NCBI RefSeq assembly: GCF_040790665.1
Contig: NZ_CP160849.1
Span: forward strand, 434,001-498,000
Direction of reading: 5' to 3'
From: Sulfitobacter pontiacus
GTDB lineage: Bacteria > Pseudomonadota > Alphaproteobacteria > Rhodobacterales > Rhodobacteraceae
DNA length: 64,000 nucleotides
This document shows positions 8,437-17,944 of the stretch, in pieces (positions within the stretch are counted from its first letter, which is position 1; every line of letters begins with the position of its first letter). A program made the position numbers and the translations under genes. A model generated the notes under the pieces. The model ran no database searches. It was given only the letters and a program-made list of their open reading frames with translations, and was not told where the DNA came from.

Positions 8437-9165
8437 ATGAAACGTTTTTTGCCGCTCATTTTTGCAGCGCTGCTGCCCACCCTCGCGCAGGCAGAGCAGC
8501 CTTCGGTGACGGTCTTTGCGGCCGCCAGCCTGCGCGGTGCCCTGGACGAGGTCGCGCGCGGCTATGACGGCGATGTGGCGCTGTCCTTTGGCGGGTCCGG
8601 CACGATGGCACGGCAGATCGATGCGGGTGCCCCTGCCGATGTGGTCTTGTTGGCGGCACCGGTCTGGATGACATGGCTGCGGGATCGCGGCGCGGTCAAG
8701 GCTGACGCAGTGGTTGATTTGCTGGGTAATTCGCTTGTGGTGATCGCCCCCGCAGACAGCGATATCGCGCCGGACCCCACCGATCTGGCGGGTGCCCTTG
8801 GCGATGCGCGGTTAGCGATGGGTCAACGGGACGCCGTGCCCGCCGGTATCTATGCGCGCGAATGGCTTGAGGCGACCGGACAATGGGAAGCGATCGCCCC
8901 GCATCTGGCAGAGACGGATAACGTGCGCAGCGCACTGGCTTTGGTCGCGCGGGCAGAGACGCCTTTGGGCGTGGTTTACCGCACCGATGCTTTGGCCGAA
9001 CCACAGGTCCGCATCCTTTACGATATCCCGCAGGGGACACACAGCCCGATCACCTACCCCGCCGCCGCGCTTACTGACAGCGGCGCGGCCTTCATGGCGC
9101 ATCTGCAGTCCCACGACGCCCGCGCGGTCTTTGCCCGCCACGGTTTCAAGCCGCTGCCCGAATGA
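8437..9165 (+). CDS. modA: Molybdate ABC transporter, substrate-binding protein
   Basis: Periplasmic molybdate-binding protein, 242 residues. It has a signal peptide (MKRFLPLIFAALLPTLAQA), the ModA motif VTVFAAASL right after cleavage, then GGSGTMARQI and AGAPADVVLLA, which line the oxyanion pocket. The frame is open upstream, but ATG at 8437 places the signal peptide correctly. No strong SD precedes it. The stop overlaps modB (ATGA), giving a modABC operon that feeds molybdenum-cofactor enzymes. Confidence 0.93.
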   Translation: MKRFLPLIFAALLPTLAQAEQPSVTVFAAASLRGALDEVARGYDGDVALSFGGSGTMARQIDAGAPADVVLLAAPVWMTWLRDRGAVKADAVVDLLGNSLVVIAPADSDIAPDPTDLAGALGDARLAMGQRDAVPAGIYAREWLEATGQWEAIAPHLAETDNVRSALALVARAETPLGVVYRTDALAEPQVRILYDIPQGTHSPITYPAAALTDSGAAFMAHLQSHDARAVFARHGFKPLPE

Positions 9166-9851
9166 CCGCAGACGCCGCCGCCTGGGACGCGCTGCGTCTG
9201 TCGCTTTGGGTTGCAGTTTGGGCGACGCTACTGGCGATCCCGCTGGCGCTTTGGGTGGCGTGGCTGCTGGCGCGGCGGGATTTCTGGGGCAAGGCGCTGC
9301 TGAATGCCGCCGTGCATCTGCCGCTGGTTTTGCCGCCCGTGGTCACGGGATATCTGCTGCTGATGGCATTCGGGCGGAACGCGCCCTTGGGCCGCGCATT
9401 GGACGCCATCGGGTTGCAACTGGCGTTCCACTGGTCCGGCGCGGTGCTGGCGGCGATCATCATGGGGTTCCCCTTGATGGTCCGCGCCATGCGCCTCGCG
9501 ATAGAGGCGGTGGATCCCAAGCTTGAAGACGCCGCCGCCACGCTCGGTGCCCCCCGCGCGGCGGTTTTCGCCCGTGTCACCCTACCCCTCATTTTGCCCG
9601 GTGTGCTGGCGGGGACCGTGATGGGCTTTGCCAAAGCCATGGGCGAATTTGGTGCCACGATCACGTTTGTCGCCAATATCCCCGGCCAGACGCAAACCCT
9701 GCCAAGCGCCATCTGGGCCGCCTTGCAGATACCCGGTGGCGAGGGTCAGGCGGTGGCGATGGTGCTTATGTCTTCGGCCATCGCGGTCAGCGCCGTGCTT
9801 CTGTCCGAGCTGCTCGCCCGCCGCGTTGCCAAAAGGATCGCGGGCACATGA
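9162..9851 (+). CDS. modB: Molybdate ABC transporter permease
   Basis: Inner-membrane permease of 229 residues with about five to six hydrophobic segments. The EAA loop that contacts ModC is visible around AAATLGAPRAAVFARVTLPL, and the following GVLAGTVMGFAKAMGEFGATI matches ModB. It overlaps modA and modC by 4 nt each (ATGA), so the three subunits are translationally coupled. Confidence 0.94.
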   Translation: MTADAAAWDALRLSLWVAVWATLLAIPLALWVAWLLARRDFWGKALLNAAVHLPLVLPPVVTGYLLLMAFGRNAPLGRALDAIGLQLAFHWSGAVLAAIIMGFPLMVRAMRLAIEAVDPKLEDAAATLGAPRAAVFARVTLPLILPGVLAGTVMGFAKAMGEFGATITFVANIPGQTQTLPSAIWAALQIPGGEGQAVAMVLMSSAIAVSAVLLSELLARRVAKRIAGT

Positions 9852-10936
9852 CGCTTTCCCTGTCCCTGTCGCACCGCTTTGACAGCTTCGCGCTGGACCT
9901 CGCGCTTGAGGCCGGGCCGGGCATCACCGCGCTGTTTGGCCGGTCGGGGGCCGGAAAATCTACCGTAATCAACGCTGTTGGCGGCTTGCTCCACCCCGAC
10001 CGCGGGCGCGTCGTGATCGAGGACGAGGTGCTGCTGGACACCGAAGGCGGCATCTATGTCCCCCCGCACAAGCGCCGCCTTGGCACCGTGTTTCAGGATG
10101 CGCGACTGTTCCCGCATCTCAGCGTGGCGCAAAACCTGATGTTCGGTGCCCGCTATGCGCCGCGGGGCAGCAGCGGCCCGTCTCAACGCGACGTGGTGGC
10201 ACTGCTTGGGCTAGAGACATTGCTCGACCGTGCGCCTGCCACGCTATCAGGCGGTCAAAAGCAGCGCGTTGCCTTGGGCCGTGCCTTGCTGAGCCACCCG
10301 CGCATGTTGCTGATGGATGAACCGCTCGCCAGTCTGGACGGGCCCCGCAAGCAAGAGATTTTGCCCTTTCTCGAACGATTGCGCGACGGGCCGCTCGGGC
10401 TGCCGATCCTGTATGTCAGCCACGCGGTGGACGAGATCGCGCGGCTGGCCGATACGCTGGTGCTGATCCAGAACGGAAAGGTTCAGGCGCAGGGTCCGCT
10501 GTTCGATGTCATGGCCGATCCCGCCGCCGTGCCCCTGCTTGGTGTCCGCGAGGCGGGTGCCGTGATCGAGGCGGATGTCCTTGAGCATGGCAATGACGGG
10601 ATCACGACCCTGCGGATCAGCGCCGGAGAGCTTGAGCTGCCCGGCGTGCATGCCGATGCCGGTGCCCGCGTGCGTCTGCGGGTGCTGGCCCAAGACGTGA
10701 TCCTGTCCCTGACCCGCCCCGAGGGGCTAAGCTCGGTCAACGTGCTGCCCGTCACGGTCGAGGCGGTTCACCCGGGCGACGGTCCGGGCGCGGCCATTGC
10801 CCTGCGTGCGGGGCGTGACCGGTTGCTCAGCCGTGTGACGGCCCGCGCTGTCGCCGAGCTTGGCCTGACACCGGGCATGACCTGCTATGCGATCCTCAAG
10901 GCCACCACGGTCGCGCCGGGCAGTATCGGGCGCTAG
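9848..10936 (+). CDS. modC: Molybdate ABC transporter ATP-binding protein
   Basis: ATPase of the molybdate importer, 362 residues. Walker A is GRSGAGKST (31-39), the signature is LSGGQKQRVALGRALL, and Walker B is LLMDEPLASLD. A C-terminal TOBE/MOP-like domain (about 290-355) binds oxyanion and is typical of ModC. Its stop codon (TAG) is inside a CTAG palindrome shared with the stop of the convergent EcsC gene. Confidence 0.94.
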   Translation: MTLSLSLSHRFDSFALDLALEAGPGITALFGRSGAGKSTVINAVGGLLHPDRGRVVIEDEVLLDTEGGIYVPPHKRRLGTVFQDARLFPHLSVAQNLMFGARYAPRGSSGPSQRDVVALLGLETLLDRAPATLSGGQKQRVALGRALLSHPRMLLMDEPLASLDGPRKQEILPFLERLRDGPLGLPILYVSHAVDEIARLADTLVLIQNGKVQAQGPLFDVMADPAAVPLLGVREAGAVIEADVLEHGNDGITTLRISAGELELPGVHADAGARVRLRVLAQDVILSLTRPEGLSSVNVLPVTVEAVHPGDGPGAAIALRAGRDRLLSRVTARAVAELGLTPGMTCYAILKATTVAPGSIGR

Positions 10937-11697
10937 GCGATCTTGCGCAGCCCGACCTTGGCGCGCAGCCGCTCGACCAGTTCTTCGTGGGGGACATCCG
11001 CATCAATCGCCAGCTTGCGCAGCCCGAAATGCACATGGGCCATATCTTCGTAATAGCTGGTATAGGCATAGTTGGTGGCCGCACCGGCCACCGCCCCCAG
11101 CACCGGCACCGCCTGCGCGGCCAGCTTCTGCCCCAAGACCAGCGCCAGACGCGGGGCCACTTTGGCAATCACCGCCTGCATGGCGCGCCCGCTTAGCGCG
11201 ACCCGCGCCGATAGGAACGCCAGATCGGCCCCGTCATCCTCTGACAAGGGCCCCGCGGCGCTGAACACCTGCACGCAATCGAACTGCACATTCTCGGCAT
11301 GGGCATCAAAACCGTGTTCCACCGCCACCCCCTGAATAACGCGGAGCAACAAGGTCGTCGTCACCGGCAGCTCTGCCAGTGCCGTGGGCAAGCCACCTGC
11401 GCCGCCCGCCGCCCCCATTGCCGCGCTGACCGCCTGATTCAGCCAGCTTTTCTGGTCCGGCACCATCGACCGCGTCGACGTCGCTGCCTTCATCGCCTGG
11501 CCCAATGCCTTGACGGTGGCGCTTTCAAGATTGCGGCGCACGGGCGAGGGAAGCTTGTCGATCAACCCCTCGGCGCTGCCGCCGATGACGTTCAACACAT
11601 TGATACCCACGCCGCCCGCGCTTTTGTAGCGCTTGGCGATCTGGTCCAGCCGTGCCTCTACGTCAATGGTGCTGGGTAGGTTGCTTTCAATCTGCAT
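10933..11697 (-). CDS. EcsC family protein
   Basis: A 254-residue member of the EcsC family, named after Bacillus EcsC; the molecular function is not established. It is rich in Ala/Gly helices, for example AAMGAAGGAGGLPTALAELP and LAAQAVPVLGAVAGAATNYA, suggesting membrane association. It is convergent with modC, and the two stop codons overlap in a shared CTAG, leaving no intergenic terminator. Confidence 0.8.
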   Translation of the reverse strand: MQIESNLPSTIDVEARLDQIAKRYKSAGGVGINVLNVIGGSAEGLIDKLPSPVRRNLESATVKALGQAMKAATSTRSMVPDQKSWLNQAVSAAMGAAGGAGGLPTALAELPVTTTLLLRVIQGVAVEHGFDAHAENVQFDCVQVFSAAGPLSEDDGADLAFLSARVALSGRAMQAVIAKVAPRLALVLGQKLAAQAVPVLGAVAGAATNYAYTSYYEDMAHVHFGLRKLAIDADVPHEELVERLRAKVGLRKIA

Positions 11698-11750
11698 GGG
11701 GTGGGGCCTCCGCCTGTTTGGCTAGAATGTGGGCCATCCCGCCGCCGCTT

Positions 11751-12296
11751 TCAATGTGGCCAAGCGGTGACATCGCCCGCGATGCCCTCCCACGCGCCAT
11801 CGACCAGCGCGCGGCCCAACACCCGTTCGGGGTTCGTTGGCGGCGGCATCACCACATCGGTCAGCAAGGTAAAGCCGAAGCGGTTATAGTAAGGCGCATC
11901 CCCCACCAGCATCACGCGCGACCACCCCAGCGGGGCCGCTTGCGCCAGACTGCCCTCTATCAGCAAGGCACCCAAGCCTTCGCCCTGCCGCGTCGGGTGC
12001 ACGGCAACGGGCCCCAACAACAGCGCGGCATGGGCACCGATACAGATCGGCCAATAGCGGATAGCCCCGGCAAGGATACCGCCCGCGTCACGTGCCACAT
12101 GGTTCAGCCCCGCCACCGGCGGCACCCCGTCGCGCAGGCGATAGGACGACAACGCCTCGCGTCCCGGCGCAAAGCAGGTGTCGTACAACGCTTCGACTTC
12201 CCAGTGATCGGCAGCCGTCTCGGGGGTAATATGATACAAGGCGTGGCCCTCTGGACGGTTTTCCTGTGGCGCTGCCTTTATCATGGCGCTAGCCAT
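11751..12296 (-). CDS. GNAT family N-acetyltransferase
   Basis: GNAT acetyltransferase of the YhbS type, 181 residues. The acetyl-CoA binding motif A appears as LGPVAVHPTRQGEGLGALLI (R-x-G-x-G-x-G/A), followed by MLVGDAPYYNRFGF, typical of YhbS-like proteins. The substrate is unknown. Two starts are possible (12296 and 12284), neither with a strong SD. It is divergent from the flavin reductase gene, with only 25 bp between starts. Confidence 0.85.
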   Translation of the reverse strand: MASAMIKAAPQENRPEGHALYHITPETAADHWEVEALYDTCFAPGREALSSYRLRDGVPPVAGLNHVARDAGGILAGAIRYWPICIGAHAALLLGPVAVHPTRQGEGLGALLIEGSLAQAAPLGWSRVMLVGDAPYYNRFGFTLLTDVVMPPPTNPERVLGRALVDGAWEGIAGDVTAWPH

Positions 12297-12321
12297 AGGT
12301 GCAAACCATGAGGAGAGTTTG

Positions 12322-12927
12322 ATGTTCTACCGCCCGCAAGACGGCCACCCCCTGCCCCATAACCCGTTCAACGCGATTGTCACCCCACGCCCGATCGGAT
12401 GGATTTCCACCCGAGACGCGGACGGGAACGACAATCTGGCCCCCTATTCGTTTTTCAACGGGGTCGCCTATACGCCGCCGCAGGTGATGTTTGCCTCTAC
12501 CGGGACCAAGGCCGATGTGGACGGGACCAAGGACAGCATGGCCAACATCCGCGAGACCGGCGTCTTCTGCGTGAACATTGTCGAATACGCGATGCGCGAC
12601 GCGATGAACGCCTCCTCTGCGACGCTGCCCCATGGCGCGGATGAATTCGGCCACGCTGGCATCGAAAAAGCGAGCTGCGACCAGATCAACTGCGCCCGTG
12701 TGGCGACCGCCCCTGCCAGCCTGGAATGCCGCATGACCCAGATGGTCAAGATCGAGGGAGAGAATAACTTTGTCGTCTTCGGCGAGGTCGTCGGCGTGCA
12801 TATGCGCGACGATTGCATCAAGGACGGGCGGTTCGACGTGACGACCTACCAACCGCTGTCCCGCTTGGGCTACCGCGATTATGCCCGCGTGACCGACGTG
12901 TTCGAGATCATCCGCCCCGACGATTGA
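12322..12927 (+). CDS. Flavin reductase family protein
   Basis: FMN-binding split-barrel protein of the flavin reductase-like family, 201 residues. PFNAIVTPRPIGWIST and LAPYSFFNGVAYTPPQVMF are the conserved flavin-phosphate and isoalloxazine contacts. Such proteins reduce flavin with NAD(P)H for partner monooxygenases or act as stand-alone FMN proteins; no partner is adjacent. The start at 12322 is supported by AGGAGAG upstream and a typical MFYRPQDG beginning; the longer frame lacks an SD. It ends at a strong terminator shared with the convergent SulP gene. Confidence 0.88.
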   Translation: MFYRPQDGHPLPHNPFNAIVTPRPIGWISTRDADGNDNLAPYSFFNGVAYTPPQVMFASTGTKADVDGTKDSMANIRETGVFCVNIVEYAMRDAMNASSATLPHGADEFGHAGIEKASCDQINCARVATAPASLECRMTQMVKIEGENNFVVFGEVVGVHMRDDCIKDGRFDVTTYQPLSRLGYRDYARVTDVFEIIRPDD

Positions 12928-12949
12928 TCCCGCCACATCCCGAAAAGCG

Positions 12950-12984
12950 AAAAGCCCCCGATGCGGACTGCATCGGGGGCTTTT
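12950..12984. terminator. Bidirectional terminator
   Basis: A perfect 15-bp stem from AAAAGCCCCCGATGC (12950-12964) to GCATCGGGGGCTTTT (12970-12984), loop 5, with T-runs on both strands. It separates the convergent flavin reductase and SulP genes. Confidence 0.95.
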
Positions 12985-13005
12985 TGTTTCCCTCGGTCGG
13001 GCGGT

Positions 13006-14667
13006 TTAGTGACCGCCAAGAATGCCGGTACGGACCTGATAATTCGCGGCGATCTCGTAATCGGGATCATCGTCGCTATCGATCATCAGATGCCCGGCCT
13101 TCTTCAGCAAACGGTGACAATCGCGGCTGAGGTGGCGCAACTGGATGCGCTTGCCCGCGCCTTCGTATTTCGCGGCAATCGTCTCGATCGCTTGCAGGGC
13201 GGATTGATCCACAACGCGGCTGTCTTCGAAATCGACGATCACCTCGCTGGGGTCGGCCTTGACGTTAAAGAGCTCGGCGAAACCTTCGGACGATCCAAAG
13301 AACAGCGGCCCCTGAATTTGATAGACCTTGGCCCCTTCAGGAGTGGTGTATGTTTTGGCGTGGATGCGACGCGCATTGTTCCACGCATAGGCCAGCGCCG
13401 ACACGATCACACCGACGACCACCGCGACCGCAAGGTCTTCGTAGACGGTGACGACGGTAACCAGCAGGATCACGAAGGCATCGGTCAGGGGCACTTTGCG
13501 CAGGATCCCAAAGGAGTTCCACGCGAAGGTGCCGATCACGACCATGAACATCACCCCGACCAGTGCTGCCAGCGGGATCTGTTCGATCAGCGGCGCGCCG
13601 ACCAGAATGAACAGCAGCAAAAACACCGCAGCCGCAATCCCCGCAACCCGCGTGCGCCCGCCGGATTTCACGTTGATCATGGACTGACCGATCATGGCGC
13701 AACCGCCCATACCGCCGAAGAAGCCGGTCACGGTATTGGCCACGCCCTGCGCGATACATTCCTGGCTGGCCCCGCCGCGGGTGTTGGTCAAGTCGCTGAC
13801 AAGGTTCAACGTCAGCAGCGATTCAATCAGGCCGATGGCCGCAAGGATCACCGCATAGGGCAGGATGATATACAGCGTCTCGAGCGTGAAGGGTGCCAAG
13901 GCGGTGCCGTACAGGCCGACACCTTCGCCAAACGGCATGTGGAACGTCGGAAAGCCGCCCTCGATCGAGGCCAGATCGCCGACCCGTGGCACATCCATGC
14001 CCGTCGCGATCACCAGAATGGCGATGATGCCGATGCCTGCCAGCGGTGCGGGGATCAGCTTGGTGATGCGCGGCATGACCCAGATGATCGCCATCGTCGC
14101 GGCGACAAGCGCCAGCATCAGATACAACGGCCCACCCGAAAGCCATTCGCCACCCGACATGCCGTGACCTGTATCAACCATCGTGCCCGGCACTTTGAAC
14201 TGGCCCATCTGGGCAAGGAAGATCACGATGGCCAGACCGTTCACAAACCCCAGCATAACAGGGTGCGGCACCAGCCGCATGAACTTGCCCCATTGCATGA
14301 CACCCGCGAAAACCTGGATCAGCCCCATCAGCACGACCGTGGCGAACAGATATTCAACCCCGTGCTGCGCAACCAATGCGACCATAACAACCGCCAAAGC
14401 CCCCGTCGCCCCCGAGATCATCCCCGGACGCCCGCCGATCAACGCGGTGATCAACCCCACCAGGAAGGCCGCATAGAGACCCACCAACGGGTGGACCCCC
14501 GCGACAAAGGCAAAGGCAACCGCTTCGGGCACAAGGGCCAGGGCGACGGTCAGCCCCGACAGCAATTCGATGCGCAGCCGCGACGGAGAGAACCCCTCTC
14601 CCGGCATCCATCTCAGGTCGGTCACATCAAGATTTTTGGTAAAACTACGGAACGTGGTACGCGCCAT
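13006..14667 (-). CDS. SulP family inorganic anion transporter
   Basis: Inner-membrane SulP/SLC26-type transporter, 553 residues, with 10-12 hydrophobic segments and a cytoplasmic C-terminal STAS domain (about 430-530, VDFEDSRVVDQSALQAIE). The signature region LVSDLTNTRGGASQECIAQG and FGGMGGCAMIGQSMINVKSG is clear. Family substrates are sulfate, bicarbonate or other anions; the sequence is of the bacterial branch that includes Na+/bicarbonate and sulfate carriers and cannot be resolved by eye. It is a single-gene unit ending at a strong terminator. Confidence 0.9.
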   Translation of the reverse strand: MARTTFRSFTKNLDVTDLRWMPGEGFSPSRLRIELLSGLTVALALVPEAVAFAFVAGVHPLVGLYAAFLVGLITALIGGRPGMISGATGALAVVMVALVAQHGVEYLFATVVLMGLIQVFAGVMQWGKFMRLVPHPVMLGFVNGLAIVIFLAQMGQFKVPGTMVDTGHGMSGGEWLSGGPLYLMLALVAATMAIIWVMPRITKLIPAPLAGIGIIAILVIATGMDVPRVGDLASIEGGFPTFHMPFGEGVGLYGTALAPFTLETLYIILPYAVILAAIGLIESLLTLNLVSDLTNTRGGASQECIAQGVANTVTGFFGGMGGCAMIGQSMINVKSGGRTRVAGIAAAVFLLLFILVGAPLIEQIPLAALVGVMFMVVIGTFAWNSFGILRKVPLTDAFVILLVTVVTVYEDLAVAVVVGVIVSALAYAWNNARRIHAKTYTTPEGAKVYQIQGPLFFGSSEGFAELFNVKADPSEVIVDFEDSRVVDQSALQAIETIAAKYEGAGKRIQLRHLSRDCHRLLKKAGHLMIDSDDDPDYEIAANYQVRTGILGGH

Positions 14668-14835
14668 CGGGCATCCTTCGGGTCAAATCGCATCAATAAG
14701 TTGGAAAGGTCTTTGCGGCCTCCTAGCTGAAACGTGAACAAAATGGAAGGCGCGCAACAGCGCGGGCCGGATTTGAGGCTTTCCCTATGGGCCAAGCTTG
14801 ATACTCTGCGCACAACTCAATCCAAGGGCGACTTC

Positions 14836-15708
14836 ATGACTCAGACGAAAATTGCCGTGATCGGCGGCTCCGGCATCTATGACATCAACGGGCTGGAGGG
14901 GGCCGAATGGCTTACCGTGGAAAGCCCGTGGGGCCCGCCCTCCGATGCGATCCTGACCGGCACGCTGGACGGGGTAGAGATGGCCTTTCTGCCGCGCCAC
15001 GGGCGCGGACATGTGCATGCGCCCTCTACCGTTCCCTATCGCGCCAATATCGATGCGCTGAAACGGCTCGGCTGCACGGATGTGATCAGCGTCTCGGCTT
15101 GCGGGTCGTTCCGTGATGAAATGGCGCCGGGAGATTTTGTGATCGTGGACCAGTTCATCGACCGCACCATCGCGCGGGAGAAATCTTTCTTCGGCACCGG
15201 CTGCGTGGCCCATGTCAGCGTGGCGCACCCCACCTGCCCACGTTTGGGCGACGCCTGCGAAACCGCTGCGCGCGACGCGGGCATCAACGTGCACCGCGGC
15301 GGCACCTACCTTGCGATGGAGGGGCCGCAGTTCAGCACATTGGCGGAATCCAAGATGTACCGCGAAAGCTGGGGCGCGGATGTGATCGGCATGACCAATA
15401 TGCCCGAAGCGAAATTGGCCCGCGAGGCAGAGCTTTGCTATGCCTCGGTCGCGATGATCACGGATTACGATAGCTGGCACCCGGACCACGGGGAGGTCGA
15501 TGTGACCAAGATCATCGAGACGTTGATGGGCAATGCCGACAAGGGCCGTCAACTGGTCGCGCGCCTGCCCAAACTGCTAGGAGCCGACCGCGCCCCCTGC
15601 CCGCATGGCTGCGACCGCGCGTTGGAATATGCGATCATGACCCAGCCAGAAATGCGCGACGCGGCCCTTGTGGCCAAACTGGATGCCGTCGCCGGCCGGG
15701 TGCTTTAG
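14836..15708 (+). CDS. mtnP: S-methyl-5'-thioadenosine phosphorylase
   Basis: MTA phosphorylase cleaves 5'-methylthioadenosine to adenine and methylthioribose-1-phosphate. The 290-residue protein starts MTQTKIAVIGGSGIYD, with the family motifs LPRHGRGH, SACGSFRDEMAPGDFVIVDQ, MEGPQFSTLAESKMYR and IGMTNMPEAKLARE. ATG at 14836 has AAGG upstream and fits the family N-terminus; the frame is open 34 codons earlier. It is followed by apt, which recycles the adenine released. Confidence 0.94.
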   Translation: MTQTKIAVIGGSGIYDINGLEGAEWLTVESPWGPPSDAILTGTLDGVEMAFLPRHGRGHVHAPSTVPYRANIDALKRLGCTDVISVSACGSFRDEMAPGDFVIVDQFIDRTIAREKSFFGTGCVAHVSVAHPTCPRLGDACETAARDAGINVHRGGTYLAMEGPQFSTLAESKMYRESWGADVIGMTNMPEAKLAREAELCYASVAMITDYDSWHPDHGEVDVTKIIETLMGNADKGRQLVARLPKLLGADRAPCPHGCDRALEYAIMTQPEMRDAALVAKLDAVAGRVL

Positions 15709-15740
15709 GGCGCGCTGCAAACGCTGACGCAGCGCCCTTT
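15707..15740 (+). terminator. Likely mtnP terminator
   Basis: AGGGCGCGCTGC pairs with GCAGCGCCCT (with a 2-nt bulge), followed by TT, beginning at the mtnP stop codon. The short T tail keeps confidence moderate. Confidence 0.5.
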
Positions 15741-15780
15741 GCAGGGGCTGTGGCAGGTGAGTTTATTTGGCAAAATGAAG
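15741..15780. repeat. Partial GC-rich intergenic repeat, copy 1
   Basis: The segment ending GTTTATTTGGCAAAATGAAG (15761-15780) closely matches the tail of the element at 37014-37059. The GC-rich palindromic head is degenerate here. Confidence 0.5.
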
Positions 15781-15923
15781 CGGGGCCTTGCGGTTTTGAC
15801 GTGATGTCCCGCGGGGCCGCGCTGTTGAAGATGCTTGCTGACAGGGGGCGTGTCGCTTAACGCTGTGGCGCGGTTGTTGCGCTGGTGTGGCGACCGACCA
15901 AAGCCCAACGACCGGAGCACTGC

Positions 15924-16454
15924 ATGAAACAGGTTCAAGATTACATCCGTACCATTGTCGATTTCCCTCACGAAGGGATCATGTTTCGCGATGTGACCAC
16001 GCTTTTCGCTGACCCGCGCGGGTTCCGTATGGCCATCGACCAGATGCTGCACCCCTATGCCGGCATCGACATCGACAAGGTCGTCGGGCTTGAGGCGCGC
16101 GGGTTTATTCTGGGGGGCGCGATTGCGCATCAGCTGTCCGTCGGCTTTGTGCCGATCCGCAAGAAGGGCAAGCTGCCCGGTCGCACCATCTCTCAGGATT
16201 ACAAGCTGGAATACGGCGAGGCGATTGTGGAGCTGCACGACGACGCGATCCAGCCCGGTGAGAAGGTGTTGGTTGTCGACGATCTACTGGCCACCGGTGG
16301 CACCGCCGAGGCGGGGATCAAGCTGATCCAGCGTTTGGGCGGCGAGATCGTGTCCTGCGCCTTTATCATCGACCTGCCGGAACTTGGCGGGCGCAAGCGG
16401 CTGGAAGCGATGGGGATGGAGGTCAACGCGCTCTGTGCCTTTGACGGCGCGTAA
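15924..16454 (+). CDS. apt: Adenine phosphoribosyltransferase
   Basis: Converts adenine plus PRPP to AMP. The 176-residue protein has the PRPP-binding loop [17 protein letters not shown] and the Apt motifs [12 protein letters not shown] and [12 protein letters not shown] at 15924 has GGAG 8 nt upstream; an open extension of 13 codons upstream lacks an SD. It lies downstream of mtnP, forming a methylthioadenosine/adenine salvage pair. Confidence 0.95.
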   Translation: MKQVQDYIRTIVDFPHEGIMFRDVTTLFADPRGFRMAIDQMLHPYAGIDIDKVVGLEARGFILGGAIAHQLSVGFVPIRKKGKLPGRTISQDYKLEYGEAIVELHDDAIQPGEKVLVVDDLLATGGTAEAGIKLIQRLGGEIVSCAFIIDLPELGGRKRLEAMGMEVNALCAFDGA

Positions 16455-16471
16455 ACCGCGTTGCCGAGACT

Positions 16472-17893
16472 TTATTCCGGCGCGGGGAACATCGCGCCGG
16501 GGTTCATGATCCCGTTCGGGTCCAGCGCCGCCTTGATCGCGCGCAACGCAGAGAGCTTTGCCGGATCGCTATAGCGTTCGAGGTCTTTGACCTTGAGCCG
16601 CCCGATCCCGTGCTCCGCACTGACAGAACCGCCGAGCTCGTGCACCAGATCATGGATCGCCGTCTTGATGGGCAAGCGATCATCCAGATGATCCTCGCGG
16701 CTTCGGCCCTGCACCGGGAAAACGTTGTAGTGCAGGTTGCCGTCGCCCACATGGCCGAAACAATTGATCCTGAAATCGCCCAGCGCGCCGATCTTTTCCC
16801 CCGCGCGGATGATAAATTCGGGCAGCGCGCCCAGGGGGACCGAGATATCGTGGCTGGAGATCGACCCGATCTGGCGGTTGGCGTGGGGCATCATCTCGCG
16901 GACGGCCCAGAAATCTTCGGACTGCTGCTGGCTTTGCGCGATGAGCCCGTCTGTCACCAGCTCCGCCTCGAAGGCGGCGGCAAACAGCGTCTCGAGCGCC
17001 GCCATCGGTTCCAGATCACCGCTGAGGCCCAATTCGATCAGCACGCTCCATTCTGGCGGGGTGTCGAAGGGCTGGCGGAGTTCGGGCATCTTTTCGGTGA
17101 GGAAATCCAGCCCGACGCCGTTCATAATCTCGAACGCGCTGATCATCTCGCCCAATTGACTGCGCGCGAGCGACAACAGCTTCAGCGCCGCCGCCGGAGA
17201 GTTCACGACCAGCAGCGCGGTCCCCGTCCTGGCGGGCCGCGGGAAGAGTTTGAGCGCCGCGGCGGTAATGACGCCAAGCGTGCCCTCGGCACCGACCAGC
17301 AAGTGACGCAGATCATAGCCGGTGTTGTTCTTGCGCAGCCGTGTCAGGCCGTTCCATATCTGGCCATCGGGCAGCACGGCCTCTAGCCCCAGACAGAGAT
17401 CGCGGGCGTTGCCATAGCGTAGCACGCCGGTGCCGCCCGCATTTGTCGCGAGGTTCCCCCCAATGCGGGCAGAGCCCTGAGCCGCGAGGGTCAGGGGAAA
17501 CAGGCGCTCCGCCGCCTCGGCGGCGTCTTGCACGTCAGACAGGATCATCCCCGCTTCGGCTACCAGCACGTTCTCATCGGGGTAAACTGCGCGAAGTTTG
17601 TTCATGCGTTCCAGCGACAGGATCAGCGGGGCGGGGCCAGAGTCTGCCACCTGGCCGCCCACAAGTCCGGTACCTCCGCCATAGGGGATCACGCCGACCC
17701 GTGCTGCATTGGCATGGCGGATCAGGGTCGCTACCTCTTCGACCGTGCGTGGCAGGGCCAGCACGGCCGATTTTCCGGCATACAGCCCGCGGGGTTCTTC
17801 CAGATAGCGGGGTTCGACCGCGCGGAAGACGTCGGGCGACAGATCGGCACGCAGCGCGGCCTCGAATGCGGGATCGGCGGGGTTCAATGTCAT
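16472..17893 (-). CDS. FAD-linked oxidase, D-2-hydroxyglutarate dehydrogenase/GlcD-like
   Basis: FAD-binding oxidoreductase of 473 residues. It has a PCMH-type FAD domain (GVIPYGGGTGLVGGQV, GSARIGGNLATNAGG) and the FAD-oxidase C-terminal domain with the metal-site signature GHVGDGNLHYNVFPV and the end motif SAEHGIGRLK. These match D-2-hydroxyacid dehydrogenases (D-2-hydroxyglutarate, D-lactate, or GlcD). No glcE/glcF is adjacent, which favours the single-subunit D-2-hydroxyglutarate type. It is convergent with apt. Confidence 0.85.
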   Translation of the reverse strand: MTLNPADPAFEAALRADLSPDVFRAVEPRYLEEPRGLYAGKSAVLALPRTVEEVATLIRHANAARVGVIPYGGGTGLVGGQVADSGPAPLILSLERMNKLRAVYPDENVLVAEAGMILSDVQDAAEAAERLFPLTLAAQGSARIGGNLATNAGGTGVLRYGNARDLCLGLEAVLPDGQIWNGLTRLRKNNTGYDLRHLLVGAEGTLGVITAAALKLFPRPARTGTALLVVNSPAAALKLLSLARSQLGEMISAFEIMNGVGLDFLTEKMPELRQPFDTPPEWSVLIELGLSGDLEPMAALETLFAAAFEAELVTDGLIAQSQQQSEDFWAVREMMPHANRQIGSISSHDISVPLGALPEFIIRAGEKIGALGDFRINCFGHVGDGNLHYNVFPVQGRSREDHLDDRLPIKTAIHDLVHELGGSVSAEHGIGRLKVKDLERYSDPAKLSALRAIKAALDPNGIMNPGAMFPAPE

Positions 17894-17944
17894 GGCCTAT
17901 TGATCGCGCCAAGCGGGGCGGGATGCAAGCGGCTTTGGTCTTCG

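Noticed and set aside
12961-14730. A 589-codon open frame on the plus strand antisense to the SulP transporter
   Set aside because: His/Asp/Gln/Arg-rich composition typical of the reverse complement of a membrane-protein gene; no family features.
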